A DNA stretch of 64,000 bases from an uncultured Synechococcaceae cyanobacterium. Its GTDB lineage: Bacteria > Cyanobacteriota > Cyanobacteriia > PCC-6307 > Cyanobiaceae. The notes under the pieces are model-generated. The model was not told the origin of the DNA. It ran no database searches and saw only the letters and a list, made by a program, of their open reading frames with translations. The position numbers and the translations under genes are program-made. Positions 50,787 to 63,092 of the stretch are shown one piece after another (position 1 is the stretch's first letter; every line of letters begins with the position of its first letter). The DNA is taken from contig CACGFX010000004.1 of assembly GCA_902572395.1 (NCBI GenBank), positions 1 to 64,000 on the forward strand, in the 5' to 3' direction.

Positions 50787-52022
50787 TTGGGGATAAGTCA
50801 AGAAAAAATAAAATATAAAAGAATTTCTAAACGAAAAAAAACCTTTAGTTCTAATTACAAAAAAAATTTCAGCAATTTAACAGAGTCTATATTTCCCTTA
50901 CCTTGGGCGATATGGCCTTATGAAGCAAAAATCCTCATTGTCTTCATTGGAATTTGGTCAATATTAGGAATATGCATACTAGGATCATCAAGTTGGTGGG
51001 TGGCAAGTAGGGAAATGGGAAATTGGGCTTACTTCTTAAAAAAACAAATCATTTGGACAATTCCAGGAATTGGTTTATTTTATTTCGTACTTAATACAAA
51101 CATTAGAGATCTTTTAAAGTTTTCAAGAATTATTTTTTATATTTTATTCTTTTTGATTTTCCTTACCAATCTTACTGGAATTACAGTTAATGGATCTTCA
51201 AGATGGCTAGTGCTTGGCAATTTACGCCTGCAGCCATCTGAATTAATTAAACCTTTTCTAATTCTAGAAGCTTCTAATCTTTTCGCACATTGGCATCTAG
51301 TAAAGAATGATAAAAAATTAGTTTCAATTATAACCTTTGGTTTATTAATTTTATTAATACTTAAACAGCCTAATTTAAGTACTGCATCATTAACTGGAAT
51401 TCTTCTTTGGGTAATGGGTTTATGTGGAGGAGTAAAACTTAATTCTCTGTGCTCATTTGCTTCAATAGGATTAATTACTGGATGTATCAGCATCCTTAAT
51501 AACGAATATCAAAAACTGAGAGTTACTTCATTTATAAATCCTTGGAAAGATCAACTAGAAAATGGATTTCAATTGGTTCAAAGTTTATTAGCTATAGGTT
51601 CAGGCGGTCTATTTGGCCAAGGTTTTGGACTGTCGATACAAAAATTACAGTATCTGCCGTTCATGTATACAGATTTTATTTTTGCCATTTTTGCGGAAGA
51701 ATTTGGTTTATTGGGGTGTACTTTATTCTTAGGATTTTTAGCAGTTTTCTCTTATATAAGCCTAAGAATTAGTCTTAAGTGCAGGAACAACTATGCAAAA
51801 TTAGTTGCTATCGGATGTGGTGTGTTGTTGACAGGTCAGTCAATAATGCATATTGCTGTAGCAACAGGTTCAATGCCTACTACAGGGTTACCACTACCTT
51901 TCATTAGTTATGGTGGCAATTCATTAATAGCGTCTTTTTTTATTGCAGGGATGTTAGTTAGATGTTCATTAGAGTCAACAGGATTCATTGGCATAATTAG
52001 TACACGAAAGACTCTTAATTAG
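50787..52022 (+). CDS. ftsW: FtsW/RodA/SpoVE-family septal lipid II-associated protein
   Basis: LQPSELIKP..GFGLSIQKLQYLPFMYTDFIFAIFAEEFG..TGLPLPFISYGG. Confidence 0.93.
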   Translation: MGISQEKIKYKRISKRKKTFSSNYKKNFSNLTESIFPLPWAIWPYEAKILIVFIGIWSILGICILGSSSWWVASREMGNWAYFLKKQIIWTIPGIGLFYFVLNTNIRDLLKFSRIIFYILFFLIFLTNLTGITVNGSSRWLVLGNLRLQPSELIKPFLILEASNLFAHWHLVKNDKKLVSIITFGLLILLILKQPNLSTASLTGILLWVMGLCGGVKLNSLCSFASIGLITGCISILNNEYQKLRVTSFINPWKDQLENGFQLVQSLLAIGSGGLFGQGFGLSIQKLQYLPFMYTDFIFAIFAEEFGLLGCTLFLGFLAVFSYISLRISLKCRNNYAKLVAIGCGVLLTGQSIMHIAVATGSMPTTGLPLPFISYGGNSLIASFFIAGMLVRCSLESTGFIGIISTRKTLN

Positions 52023-52104
52023 TTAGAATTCAAAGAATTAAATTCAAGCTATCGAATCATTTAATTTAGTTATTTCAGAATTATCTCAAAAGGGTAATCT
52101 GCTT

Positions 52105-52761
52105 ATGCAGAATGGTCTTAATAGTCCTGGTCCATTTACTATATTTTTGGTTTTTAGCGCAGGACTTTTAACAAGTCTTGGGCCATGTTCATTATCACTA
52201 CTTCCAGTGACAATTGCTTATATAGGAGGAACAGAGAAAAATAAATTTAAACTTATTAGTTTTTCAGGAGGTGTAGTTTTTTCGCTTGTTTCAATGGGGG
52301 CTGCAAGTGGATTCTTAGGTAAAATATATGGGCAAATTCCTTCTTATTACACTTCATTTGTTGCCCTAATAGCAATAATAATGGGTTTAAATTTATTAGG
52401 AATTCTAAAGTTTCAGTTTCCGAATGGACCTGATATAAAAATAATTGAAGATAGAATACCAACATTTATAGCGCCTTTTGCCATAGGGACTACTTTTGGA
52501 CTAGCTTCTTCACCTTGCATTACTCCAGTTTTAGCAACTCTTTTGGCTTGGGTATCGCAAGCTAAAAATCCGATAATATCTATTATTTTTTTATTTTTCT
52601 TTGGAATAGGCCAAGTAACTCCATTAATTATTGCAGGAGCTACTGCAGAAAACTTAAAGCAATTTTTAGCTCTTAGAAAATTTAGTCAAATAATTCCGAC
52701 TTTAAGTGGGATATTTTTAGTTTCCCTAGGGTTATTAAATTTATTTTCAAATTGGATTTAA
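52105..52761 (+). CDS. ccdA: cytochrome c biogenesis protein CcdA
   Basis: SLGPCSLSLLPVTIAYIGG..SSPCITPVLATLLAW. Confidence 0.93.
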   Translation: MQNGLNSPGPFTIFLVFSAGLLTSLGPCSLSLLPVTIAYIGGTEKNKFKLISFSGGVVFSLVSMGAASGFLGKIYGQIPSYYTSFVALIAIIMGLNLLGILKFQFPNGPDIKIIEDRIPTFIAPFAIGTTFGLASSPCITPVLATLLAWVSQAKNPIISIIFLFFFGIGQVTPLIIAGATAENLKQFLALRKFSQIIPTLSGIFLVSLGLLNLFSNWI

Positions 52762-54048
52762 ATGATTATTTTTAAGAATCTAATTTTAAAAATATCAAGT
52801 TTAAGATTCGCTATATCGCTGATAATCTTTATTGCTATTGCCAGTGGAATAGGTACTTTTATACCTCAAGGTAGTAATAATAAATTCTATATTGATAATT
52901 TCGATAGAGCTCCTATTTTTGGATTTTTAGATGGAGAAAAAGTCTTAAAACTTCAATTGGATCATATATATACAAGCTTTTGGTTTTTATTTACATTAAT
53001 TCTTCTTTGCATTTCTCTGGCAGCTTGTAGTTTCAGGAGGCAAATTCCTTCATTAAAAGCTTCATTAAAATGGATTGAATATAAGAGCGAAAAAAAATTT
53101 AGCAAACTGCAACTAACTACAAGTCATCCAATCAATCAAAATGGAGAGCATATATCAAAAGTAGATTTATTACTTAAAAAAAAAGGATGGAGAACACACA
53201 AATTTAATAGCCATATTTCTGCAAGAAAGGGGTTAATTGGAAAAATCGGCCCTTTAGTTGTACATATCGGATTAATAGTCTTACTTATAGGTTCAGCATA
53301 TGGAAGTTTTACAAGTCAATCAAAAGAACAATATTTACTTCCTGGAGAAACTTTAGATCTTGTTAATGAGAGCACAAACTCAAAAGCCAATGTAAAATTA
53401 GTCGATTTTTCTATAGAACGTGAAAGTGATGGTGTTCCCAAACAGTTTATCTCAAAATTAAATTTTTCTTCTGAAGATCTAAATTTAAATGAAATAAAAA
53501 CAACCAAAGTTAATCACCCAATCAGGTTTAAAGGATTAACTATTTATCAAGCAGATTGGGCAATATCAAATGTTGTTTTAGAAATAGATAATATCCTTTA
53601 TCAATTACAATTAAGGGAAATTCCAGAAATCGGTAATCAAATTTGGGGAGTTTTAGTTGAATTAGGATCGGAGACTAAAAAAAATTTCCTTTTAACAATA
53701 GATAACGAGAATGGTCCACTTAAAATTTCGAATATAGAAAATTTTTCCGGGAATAATCTCTATATCAATGACGGTCCTTTAGAAGTTAACTCTTCAAAAG
53801 TATCTCTGAAAAAAATAATCCTCAGCAGTGGATTAATAATTAAAAATGATCCGTCAATACCATTTATTTACTTTTCTTTTATCTTAATTATTTTTGGAAC
53901 AATAATAAGTCTTATACCAACTAACCAATTGTGGATTCTGGTAAATAAAGAATCACAAAAGTTATCTATTGGAGGCCTCAGTAATAAAAATCTAGTTGGT
54001 TTTAAAAAAGAATTTTTTAAATTATCAGACGAAATAAAAAATTTTTAA
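52762..54048 (+). CDS. ccs1: cytochrome c biogenesis protein Ccs1/ResB
   Basis: ResB pattern; adjacent ccdA. Confidence 0.93.
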   Translation: MIIFKNLILKISSLRFAISLIIFIAIASGIGTFIPQGSNNKFYIDNFDRAPIFGFLDGEKVLKLQLDHIYTSFWFLFTLILLCISLAACSFRRQIPSLKASLKWIEYKSEKKFSKLQLTTSHPINQNGEHISKVDLLLKKKGWRTHKFNSHISARKGLIGKIGPLVVHIGLIVLLIGSAYGSFTSQSKEQYLLPGETLDLVNESTNSKANVKLVDFSIERESDGVPKQFISKLNFSSEDLNLNEIKTTKVNHPIRFKGLTIYQADWAISNVVLEIDNILYQLQLREIPEIGNQIWGVLVELGSETKKNFLLTIDNENGPLKISNIENFSGNNLYINDGPLEVNSSKVSLKKIILSSGLIIKNDPSIPFIYFSFILIIFGTIISLIPTNQLWILVNKESQKLSIGGLSNKNLVGFKKEFFKLSDEIKNF

Positions 54049-54455
54049 TTTCTTTTCTGCCCACTAAAAATATCTAACTGCATAGAAACATTCCCTCTTG
54101 GGTTAAATGCAGCATTTAAATGTATCCAGTGAGGTGAACCTTCATTCACTAAATCATCCATAATTCTATTCACAACTTCCTCATGTGATATTTTTATATC
54201 CCTAAAATTATTAATATAAAGCTTTAAAGACTTCAACTCATAGACTTTCAAATTAGGTTGATAAATAATATTTAGCTTTGCAAAATCTGGATAACCAGAA
54301 AAGGGGCACTTACATGTAAATTCAGGTAACTGAATAGAAATTTCATAAATTCTTTTCTTATTTGGATTATCGAAACAAATTATTTTTGATTCTTCAATAA
54401 TTCTTTCACCATATAGCGGTCTTTGAGTCGAATCTTCTAATTTAGCTGTACTCAT
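54045..54455 (-). CDS. queF: NADPH-dependent 7-cyano-7-deazaguanine reductase
   Basis: [40 protein letters not shown]. Confidence 0.95.
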   Translation of the reverse strand: MSTAKLEDSTQRPLYGERIIEESKIICFDNPNKKRIYEISIQLPEFTCKCPFSGYPDFAKLNIIYQPNLKVYELKSLKLYINNFRDIKISHEEVVNRIMDDLVNEGSPHWIHLNAAFNPRGNVSMQLDIFSGQKRN

Positions 54456-54644
54456 TTTTAGTAGAACTTCTTTACTAAACCTATATAAAAACTATATATA
54501 AAGATAAAAATTCGCAAAAGTATCAACAAATCTAAGTATTACAATTGACTAAGTCAAAAGATGTTAAATCTAATTTTTGTATCAATAGTGACATTCATAA
54601 CGTCCGCCGAAAGGTTTATATGTGTTTAGTTCAATGAAAAATTA

Positions 54645-54890
54645 ATGGACATTTGTTTGATAACTATCGATAACAACTTAAATAAATCCCTTCAACCAAA
54701 AACTGCAATTGGAATGTTATGGCTTCAAACACACTTTGAGAATGATCAGTGGGAAGCGTTGTCAAATAGTACAGTAATAATTTCTGAAGAAAATTCTCAA
54801 CTATTAATTGAAGACGCCAAGAATGCAGGCCTTAATGTTGAATGTTTGTCTGATATTTCAATGTTGGATGTTTTCCCAAAAAACAATTAA
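54645..54890 (+). CDS. conserved hypothetical protein
   Basis: 81 aa ORF upstream of glnB. Confidence 0.7.
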   Translation: MDICLITIDNNLNKSLQPKTAIGMLWLQTHFENDQWEALSNSTVIISEENSQLLIEDAKNAGLNVECLSDISMLDVFPKNN

Positions 54891-55253
<363 letters not shown>

Positions 55254-55254
55254 T

Positions 55255-56067
55255 TCAAAGAGTTTCTTTTACTAAATTTTGTATATATTCACTATTAATA
55301 CTTTTATTTGATTGACTTCCTAAGGTCATCCAAGCTAAATATTCATGATTCCCAGCAGGGCCTACAAGCGGAGAAGCTATCAAATTCTTTATATTCCATT
55401 GGAAATTCTTAGCAGCATAGATAACAGACTCTATAGCCTCAGTATGAAATTTAGGATTGCGAACAACACCTCCTTTACTGACTTTATCTTTACCTACCTC
55501 AAATTGGGGTTTAATTAAAAATATTCCCTCAATACAATCACCTTCTAATAAATTACCAATAGATTTAAAAACTAACTTTAATGAAATAAAAGACAAATCA
55601 GCAACAACAAAATTTGGTAATTCATTACTTCTTGATAAAAGATCATTAGGTTTTAAATTTCGAATATTAGTTCGTTCAAAAAGTATAACTTTTGGGTTAT
55701 TTCTAATCTTCCATGCAGTTTGTCCATAACCAACATCTATCCCATAAACTAACTTTGCGCCTTGCTGCAATAAGCAATCAGTAAATCCTCCAGTAGAGAT
55801 TCCTGCGTCAATACATATTTTGTCTTTTACTTTAATTTCTAGTTTTTTAAATGCCTCCAATAATTTTTCGCCGCCCCTTGATACAAACATAGGCGCGGAA
55901 TCAATAAAAAACTCTGATCCAATTAATACTTGTTGTCCAGGTTTATCCAATACTTTCCCATTGATATCTCTAACTTTGCCCGCAAGAATTAAACCTTGGG
56001 CTTTTTGACGAGTTTCACATAAACCTTTATTTAGAAGATAAAGATCTAATCTACTTTTTTTAATCAT
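55255..56067 (-). CDS. tlyA: TlyA-family rRNA methyltransferase/hemolysin
   Basis: S4 domain; GGFTDCLLQQGAKLVYGIDVGYGQ. Confidence 0.9.
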   Translation of the reverse strand: MIKKSRLDLYLLNKGLCETRQKAQGLILAGKVRDINGKVLDKPGQQVLIGSEFFIDSAPMFVSRGGEKLLEAFKKLEIKVKDKICIDAGISTGGFTDCLLQQGAKLVYGIDVGYGQTAWKIRNNPKVILFERTNIRNLKPNDLLSRSNELPNFVVADLSFISLKLVFKSIGNLLEGDCIEGIFLIKPQFEVGKDKVSKGGVVRNPKFHTEAIESVIYAAKNFQWNIKNLIASPLVGPAGNHEYLAWMTLGSQSNKSINSEYIQNLVKETL

Positions 56068-56347
56068 ATATTAATCAATAAAAAAGACTGAATAATGCAC
56101 TCCTATAAGATTAAGATCCAAATTCTTTAATACCTTTCAATTTTAAATAAGAACTAAAAAATTACCCATGATTAACGAAGGAATATATGCAAACATTTTT
56201 ATATTTAAGCTTTCTTTATTAGCCAGAAAAATGTTACATAGGAAAATAATAATCAGTCAAATATGTTCAATGGCAAGTACATCTTTAACGGTATAGGGCA
56301 ATAATTCGATTTTGTTATAAAGTTTAAATTGATAATAAATAAAAATT

Positions 56348-57643
56348 GTGATCGAGCGTTACACATTACCCGAAATGGGGAAAATCTGGACTGAAAGCGC
56401 AAAATTCCAGAGTTGGCTTAAGGTTGAAATAGCTGCATGTGAAGCAAATTTTTCCCTCGGGAAAATCCCTGAGAATGCCATGAAAGAGATACGTTCGAAT
56501 GCAAAGTTTGATGAATCTAGAATTACAGAAATTGAGAAAGAAGTTAAACATGATGTCATAGCATTTCTTACAAGCGTTAATGAATTTGTAGGAGATTCAG
56601 GAAGATACATACATGTTGGGATGACCAGTAGTGATGTACTTGATACTGGCTTATCTCTTCAGTTAGTAGATTCTTGCGAATTGTTATTAGAAGAAATTGA
56701 GAACCTAGAAAATGAGGTCAGATTATTAGCAAGGAAGCATAAAAATACATTAATGATTGGCAGATCTCATGCAATTCATGGGGAGCCAATTTCCTTCGGT
56801 TTTAAACTTGCTGGATGGTTAGCAGAAATAATAAGGAACAAAAAAAGATTGTTAACTTTGAAAGATTCTGTAGCAATTGGACAAATAAGTGGTGCAATGG
56901 GAACTTACGCTAATACGAATCCTAAAGTAGAACAAATAACTTGTGATTTACTCGGCTTAAAACCTGATACAGCAAGTACTCAGGTTATATCGAGAGACAG
57001 ACATGCAGAATATGTGCAAACTATTGCATTAGTTGGCGCTTCTTTAGATAGATTCGCAACTGAAATAAGAAATTTACAAAGAACTGATGTTTTAGAAGTT
57101 GAGGAGGGCTTTACAAAAGGGCAAAAAGGAAGTTCTGCCATGCCTCATAAAAGAAATCCTATTAGAAGTGAAAGAGTAAGTGGTTTAGCAAGAATTTTGA
57201 GGAGTTACGTCTTAACAGCACTTGAAAATGTTCCACTTTGGCACGAAAGAGATATAAGCCATAGTTCAAATGAACGTATCATGCTACCTGACGTATCAAT
57301 CTGCTTGCATTTTATGCTCAGGGAAATGCAAGATATAGTAAGCAATTTAGAAGTTTATCCAAAAAATATGCTCAAAAATTTAAATATATATGGTGGTGTA
57401 ATCTTTAGTCAGAAAGTTTTACTTTTGCTTGTAGAGAAGGGCTTGTCTAGAGAAAAGGCTTATAGCTTAGTACAAAAAAATGCGCATCAGGCGTGGAATA
57501 CTCAAAATGGGAATTTCAAACAAAATATAGAGAGAGATAATGAAATTATGGATTTTATTGATCAAAGTGACTTAGAAGAATGTTTTAATCCTTCAATTCA
57601 TCTTAATAATTTAAGTGTAATATGGGAGAAGTTAGGTATCTAG
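56348..57643 (+). CDS. purB: adenylosuccinate lyase
   Basis: HVGMTSSDVLDTGLS; KGSSAMPHKRNPI. Confidence 0.97.
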   Translation: MIERYTLPEMGKIWTESAKFQSWLKVEIAACEANFSLGKIPENAMKEIRSNAKFDESRITEIEKEVKHDVIAFLTSVNEFVGDSGRYIHVGMTSSDVLDTGLSLQLVDSCELLLEEIENLENEVRLLARKHKNTLMIGRSHAIHGEPISFGFKLAGWLAEIIRNKKRLLTLKDSVAIGQISGAMGTYANTNPKVEQITCDLLGLKPDTASTQVISRDRHAEYVQTIALVGASLDRFATEIRNLQRTDVLEVEEGFTKGQKGSSAMPHKRNPIRSERVSGLARILRSYVLTALENVPLWHERDISHSSNERIMLPDVSICLHFMLREMQDIVSNLEVYPKNMLKNLNIYGGVIFSQKVLLLLVEKGLSREKAYSLVQKNAHQAWNTQNGNFKQNIERDNEIMDFIDQSDLEECFNPSIHLNNLSVIWEKLGI

Positions 57644-57691
57644 GATTACTGAAAACCTTTTCTAAGTTAAACCAGTGTTTTCAGAGGAATA

Positions 57692-59077
57692 ATGACCAAA
57701 AACTTTAGGATTGAAAAAGATAGTATGGGAACAATAGAGGTTCCTATGGAAGCTTTGTGGGGTGCTCAAACACAAAGATCGATAATAAATTTTTCTATTG
57801 GAGAAGAATTAATTCCAATTGAGTTAATTTATTCACTGACCCTCATAAAAAAAGCTGCTTCAATTGCGAATTTCAATTTAGGTTTAATAGATAAAAGGAA
57901 AAAAGATTTGATTGTAGAGGCATGTACGGAAATACTTGATGGGCTTCACGATTCACAGTTTCCCTTAAAGGTTTGGCAAACAGGTAGTGGCACGCAAACA
58001 AATATGAATGTTAATGAGGTAATTTCAAATATTGCAGCTCTAAAAACTAATTCAGAGCTTGGTAGTCATCAACCAATTCATCCAAATGATGATGTAAATA
58101 AATCTCAGTCAACTAATGACACTTTCCCTGCTGCTATTCAAATATCTGTTGTTAATGAAATAATCAAAAATTTAGTACCAACGATCAGAGAACTTACTAA
58201 GGTCCTTGATAAAAAAAGTGAAGAATGGAAAGATCTTATAAAGATAGGAAGAACCCATTTTCAAGATGCAGTTCCCCTTACTTTTGGGCAAGAAATATCA
58301 GGATGGTCAGAGCAACTTAAAGATGCTGAGAGTGCAATTATTATGAGTCTGAAAGAATTGTATTTCTTACCTCTGGGAGGAACTGCGGTTGGTACGGGGA
58401 TTAATTGTCCAAAAGGATTTTGTGAAGAGTCTATAAAATCAATTTCCGATGATACTAATCTAATGTTCTATAAATCAAAAAATAATTTTTCTATCATGGC
58501 CTCGCATGATCGTCTTGCTCAAGTAATGAGTCAGATAAAAATATTAGCAGGTGCATTATTTAAAATTTCAAATGATATAAAAATTCTATCTTCTGGTCCA
58601 AGATCAGGAATATATGAACTAATTATTCCTCAAAATGAACCTGGAAGTTCTATTATGCCGGGTAAAGTGAATCCAACTCAATGCGAAGCCTTATCAATGG
58701 TTTGTACTCAGATAATGGGTCTTGAATATGCAGTCTCAATGGCAAATTCTAGCGGCACTTTACAGATGAATGAATATAAGCCTCTTATTGGATTTAATAT
58801 TCTTACAAGTTTAAAATTACTCAAAAATGTTATAGAAAACTTCAGAATAAAATTAGTTGATGGGATGAAACCTAATCAAAAGAGAATGAAGTTAAATTTA
58901 GAAAATTCACTAATGTTGGTTACAGCCATAGTGCCAAAAATTGGTTATGAAAAAGCAGCTGAAATTGCACACCTTGCCTTCAAAGAATCATTAAATTTAA
59001 AAGAGGCAGCAATTAAATTAGGTTATTTAAACAAAGATGAATTTGATGAAGTAATGAATATCAATTCAATGATTTAA
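57692..59077 (+). CDS. fumC: class II fumarate hydratase
   Basis: TGSGTQTNMNVNEV; GSSIMPGKVNPTQ. Confidence 0.97.
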   Translation: MTKNFRIEKDSMGTIEVPMEALWGAQTQRSIINFSIGEELIPIELIYSLTLIKKAASIANFNLGLIDKRKKDLIVEACTEILDGLHDSQFPLKVWQTGSGTQTNMNVNEVISNIAALKTNSELGSHQPIHPNDDVNKSQSTNDTFPAAIQISVVNEIIKNLVPTIRELTKVLDKKSEEWKDLIKIGRTHFQDAVPLTFGQEISGWSEQLKDAESAIIMSLKELYFLPLGGTAVGTGINCPKGFCEESIKSISDDTNLMFYKSKNNFSIMASHDRLAQVMSQIKILAGALFKISNDIKILSSGPRSGIYELIIPQNEPGSSIMPGKVNPTQCEALSMVCTQIMGLEYAVSMANSSGTLQMNEYKPLIGFNILTSLKLLKNVIENFRIKLVDGMKPNQKRMKLNLENSLMLVTAIVPKIGYEKAAEIAHLAFKESLNLKEAAIKLGYLNKDEFDEVMNINSMI

Positions 59078-59086
59078 TTAAAAAAT

Positions 59087-61813
59087 TTAAAAATTATTGT
59101 CAATTCTCTTTGTTGCAGGATTAATATCTTCAGAGACTTTTATAAGATCATTAGATTCAGAAACAGGAAAACGATTAATAGCTTTCAATGCTAGCTTAGC
59201 TTTGCTTTTTAATTTATTACTAACACCAATACAGTATTGCACTTGAGAAAGGACATCAATTGATCTTCTAATAATCCTTACTACATCACCTTCGTCTAAT
59301 GAAGTATTAAAAACCAAATCTTTCCATTTTTTTCCTCTAGCCCATTCAGAAATAATTCCAGTCAACTCTGTTTCTAAATAGATAGGAATTTCAATATTAA
59401 ACTTATTTTGTTGAAAAGAAACTAATTTTCTTAAACCATCTAATTCATTAAAAACATCTATTACCTTTAAAGAAGGCTTGAAATTACACCAAAGATTAGG
59501 CCTCCTTACATCAACACATATAGCTTGAATAATTGCAGCTAACTCAGGAGGATCTAAATCGTCTAAATAACCGCTAACTAAAACAAGACCAATCCATAAT
59601 TCATTTTCACTTCTTATTGCACCAACTGTTTGTCCAACTTCTGTCAATTCCAAATCATTTAAACAACCAAAATGATTCAAAATTTTAATCAAATCAGTAA
59701 AAGTTCTCCAATTATGATTTTCTTTGTCCTCAAGAAGTTTTTTTCTAATATTTATTTCTTTTTCAACATCAATAATTCTTTTTCTATATTTCTTTAATTT
59801 CTTGGAGTCTCCAAATCTGTGTGCAGGATGATCAGTAACCGTTTCTTCTAAATTATTAATTAGTTGCTTTTGTGCCAAAACTTCTGTTGTCAAATCATAT
59901 TGTGGAGTTTGTAAATCATTTTTTTTAGAAACTTCTAAAATTCGATCCGCATAACACTGCGACATATCATCTCCCCTAAATACCTCTCCAGAAAAATACA
60001 TATTTGGCACTTCAAGTCCTAAGACATCAATTGCATCCAAATCATTAAAAATACTTACTATGAATGAGGGTTTAATAAGAATAAATAAATTATCAATTGT
60101 CAAACACAATAAACTCTTAATTTTTTGGGATTCATATATTTTCTTACAAATTAATCCTGGAACAATTTTTCTTTTAATTTGGGGAGCTTTGATTGAAATT
60201 AAGCTTCCATCTTTAATATATGGAAGTGCATTAGTTATCTCTTCTGATAATTTTTCTGCTGATTGTTTTTCTAAAATTTTCAAGAGTCTTCTCTCTTCTT
60301 TAAGACGATTTTTTAACTTTTCGTAGGCATCAAAATCTTTCCATGAAACGTTAGATGTAATTTTTTTTAACTCAATTAAATCCTTATCTAAATTTTCAAG
60401 AATTATATTCTCACCTGATGATTCACCTAAATATAAAAAACTACCAAAACTTCTTTTAATTAATTCTTTAGACTTCTTTAAAGTATAATTTTGTAAAAGA
60501 TTAAGTACCATTCCATAGCTTGGTGTGAATTGACTTTCTAAAGCATTTGGTTTGCTTATAGCCAGTGCACTTGCTTCTTTGGCACCTTCGAATCTTGTTT
60601 GTAATGTAACAACATATCCCTGGGTATCTTTTCCTCTTCTTCCAGCTCTTCCTGACATTTGCAAAAATTCACTGCTAAATAATAATCTATGACCATCTTC
60701 TGTCCTTTTTGATAAAGAAGAAATAACAGTTGTTCTTGCGGGCATATTTATTCCTGCAGCAAGAGTTTCAGTTGCAAAAACAACTTTTATTAAACCTTGC
60801 TGAAATAATTCCTCAACCAAATCTTTCCATGCAGGCAATAATCCAGCATGATGAGATGCAATACCGCGTTTTAATGCCTCGCATTGAGATTTATCTTTAA
60901 TTGCTTCCTGATTATTTTTAAGATAAACATCTAATTTTTGGGATATCATACTTGCTTCTGAATAACTTACTAAAGTTAAATCTTTTATATTCTCAATAGC
61001 CTTGTCACATCCTCTTCTACTAAAAATAAAATAAATAGCTGGCAACATATTTCGTTCAGCTAGTTTCGAAATAACAAAGCCAATTGAAGGAGACTTTGGT
61101 TGCATTATCCTGCCCACTTTCCCTCTTATTTTTTGCCCTTTAGGAGCTCTCCAAATCTTACAGTTTGGATGAATTCCATTACCCTTATTATTTAAAAGTG
61201 GATGGAGGCCTTTAAAACTACAAAAAATAAAATCAAGTGGCACTGGTCTCTTATCACTATTAATTAGTACTGTGGGCCCATGAACTTTTTCTATCCAATT
61301 TTGCAATTGATCTGCATTGGCTATTGTTGCTGATAAAGCTATTATTTGAGTTCTAGTAGGGCAATGGATTATTGTTTCTTCCCAAACTGTACCTCTTTGG
61401 GGGTCATTCATGTAATGACATTCATCAAGAATTACAGATTCTAAATTTTCTAAGGGATCATCAAATTCATCAAATTCGCCATAAAGCATGTTCCTAAAAA
61501 TCTCAGTCGTCATGACTAAGATTGGTGCTTCTCTATTTATGCTTATATCTCCAGTTAAAAGACCAACTTTATTCTCACCATATTGATTAGCAAAATCTCT
61601 AAACTTTTGGTTTGATAGGGCCTTTAAAGGTGTTGTATAAAAAACTCTGCTGTCATGAGATAGGCCTCTATATATAGCAAATTCACCTATCAATGTTTTA
61701 CCCGAACCTGTTGGTGCTGTTAAAACAACAGAATTTCCGCTATTAATAGCCCGTATTGCTTCTAATTGGAAATCATCTAGCGGAAAGGGGAAATATTCCT
61801 CTAAAGTAAGCAA
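59087..61813 (-). CDS. Ski2/Mtr4-like DEAD/DExH-box RNA helicase
   Basis: APTGSGKT, DECHYM, SATIAN, QMSGRAGRRG; arch/DSHCT-like C-terminus. Confidence 0.93.
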   Translation of the reverse strand: MLTLEEYFPFPLDDFQLEAIRAINSGNSVVLTAPTGSGKTLIGEFAIYRGLSHDSRVFYTTPLKALSNQKFRDFANQYGENKVGLLTGDISINREAPILVMTTEIFRNMLYGEFDEFDDPLENLESVILDECHYMNDPQRGTVWEETIIHCPTRTQIIALSATIANADQLQNWIEKVHGPTVLINSDKRPVPLDFIFCSFKGLHPLLNNKGNGIHPNCKIWRAPKGQKIRGKVGRIMQPKSPSIGFVISKLAERNMLPAIYFIFSRRGCDKAIENIKDLTLVSYSEASMISQKLDVYLKNNQEAIKDKSQCEALKRGIASHHAGLLPAWKDLVEELFQQGLIKVVFATETLAAGINMPARTTVISSLSKRTEDGHRLLFSSEFLQMSGRAGRRGKDTQGYVVTLQTRFEGAKEASALAISKPNALESQFTPSYGMVLNLLQNYTLKKSKELIKRSFGSFLYLGESSGENIILENLDKDLIELKKITSNVSWKDFDAYEKLKNRLKEERRLLKILEKQSAEKLSEEITNALPYIKDGSLISIKAPQIKRKIVPGLICKKIYESQKIKSLLCLTIDNLFILIKPSFIVSIFNDLDAIDVLGLEVPNMYFSGEVFRGDDMSQCYADRILEVSKKNDLQTPQYDLTTEVLAQKQLINNLEETVTDHPAHRFGDSKKLKKYRKRIIDVEKEINIRKKLLEDKENHNWRTFTDLIKILNHFGCLNDLELTEVGQTVGAIRSENELWIGLVLVSGYLDDLDPPELAAIIQAICVDVRRPNLWCNFKPSLKVIDVFNELDGLRKLVSFQQNKFNIEIPIYLETELTGIISEWARGKKWKDLVFNTSLDEGDVVRIIRRSIDVLSQVQYCIGVSNKLKSKAKLALKAINRFPVSESNDLIKVSEDINPATKRIDNNF

Positions 61814-61952
61814 TAATTGTGATTGAAGAGAGGATGAGTTAACTTCTTAATATATGATCTATATAGATATTAATAAACAAAAAATACCTTGCAAACTTTA
61901 ATAGTAAATCTAAATCTTTTTAATTAAATCCACTATATTTTATTTTGCCAAA

Positions 61953-63092
61953 ATGAAAAAAGTAAAAATTCCAAAAAATAGAATCCGTAAATTAAACACA
62001 TTTTCTCTAGGTAAAAAATCCTTCGAACTTCTAAGTTTAAATTCGCAAAATAAAAAACTTATAGACTTATGCAGTAATGATTATTTTGGATTAAGCAGGG
62101 ACAAGGATTTAATAAAAGCTGCTTACGAAATAAGCTTGTTAGAAGGCATTGGTTCAGGAAGCTCTAGATTTATTACAGGTTCAAGACCAATACATAAATT
62201 ATTAGAAACAGAACTTGCCAAGTGGCTTGATCAAGAGAAAGTATTACTTTTCCCAAGCGGATTTCAAGCAAATATAGCCGCTATCCAGGCTTTAGCAAAC
62301 AGAAATAGTATTGTAGTAGCAGATAAATTGATCCATAACTCTTTATTGGTTGGAGTCAAAGCTGCTCAAGCAAAACTAGTTCGATTCTCACACAATAATT
62401 TAAAAGATTTAGAAGATAAAATTATTAAATCTAACCCCACAAAAAATTCCATTTTAGTTGTTGTTGAATCTCTTTATAGTATGGAGGGATCAATTGCTCC
62501 GCTCAGAGAAATAACGGAAATTTGCAAAAAAAATAGTGTTCAATTATTAGTTGACGAAGCTCATGCAATTGGGATCTTGGGCCCTGAAGGCAGGGGTTTA
62601 AGTTTTAATTGTCGTTCAGATATAAATATGATTACTGGAACTTTTGGAAAAGCATTTGGAAGCGGTGGAGCTTTCTTAGCTTCCAATTCAGAAATTGGAG
62701 AATATCTTATCCAAACAAGTGGTGCATTTAGGTATACAACCGCACTTGCGCCATCTTTGGCTGCTGGGGCACTAGAAGGTTTAAAAAAAATTTTAGAAAA
62801 TAAAGAATGGGGTAATGATTTGTTATCTTCTGCGAATGTATGGAAAGATGAAATTATTAAAAATTTTAGTTTTCCAGTTCAGGGAGATTCTCACATTTTA
62901 TCAATTATTGTTGGCCAAGAAGAGAAAGCAATTTATCTACAAAAATATCTCGAAGAAAATGGGTTTTTAGCAATTGCGATAAGACCTCCAACTGTTCCAG
63001 TAGGGCAATCAAGAATCAGAATAACAATACGAAGAAACTTAGATTTAAATCTGCTAAATAATTTCATTGCAGTATTAAAAGAGTTTAAATGA
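61953..63092 (+). CDS. bioF: 8-amino-7-oxononanoate synthase
   Basis: CSNDYFGLS..DEAHAIGILGPEGRG..GTFGKAFGSGG. Confidence 0.95.
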   Translation: MKKVKIPKNRIRKLNTFSLGKKSFELLSLNSQNKKLIDLCSNDYFGLSRDKDLIKAAYEISLLEGIGSGSSRFITGSRPIHKLLETELAKWLDQEKVLLFPSGFQANIAAIQALANRNSIVVADKLIHNSLLVGVKAAQAKLVRFSHNNLKDLEDKIIKSNPTKNSILVVVESLYSMEGSIAPLREITEICKKNSVQLLVDEAHAIGILGPEGRGLSFNCRSDINMITGTFGKAFGSGGAFLASNSEIGEYLIQTSGAFRYTTALAPSLAAGALEGLKKILENKEWGNDLLSSANVWKDEIIKNFSFPVQGDSHILSIIVGQEEKAIYLQKYLEENGFLAIAIRPPTVPVGQSRIRITIRRNLDLNLLNNFIAVLKEFK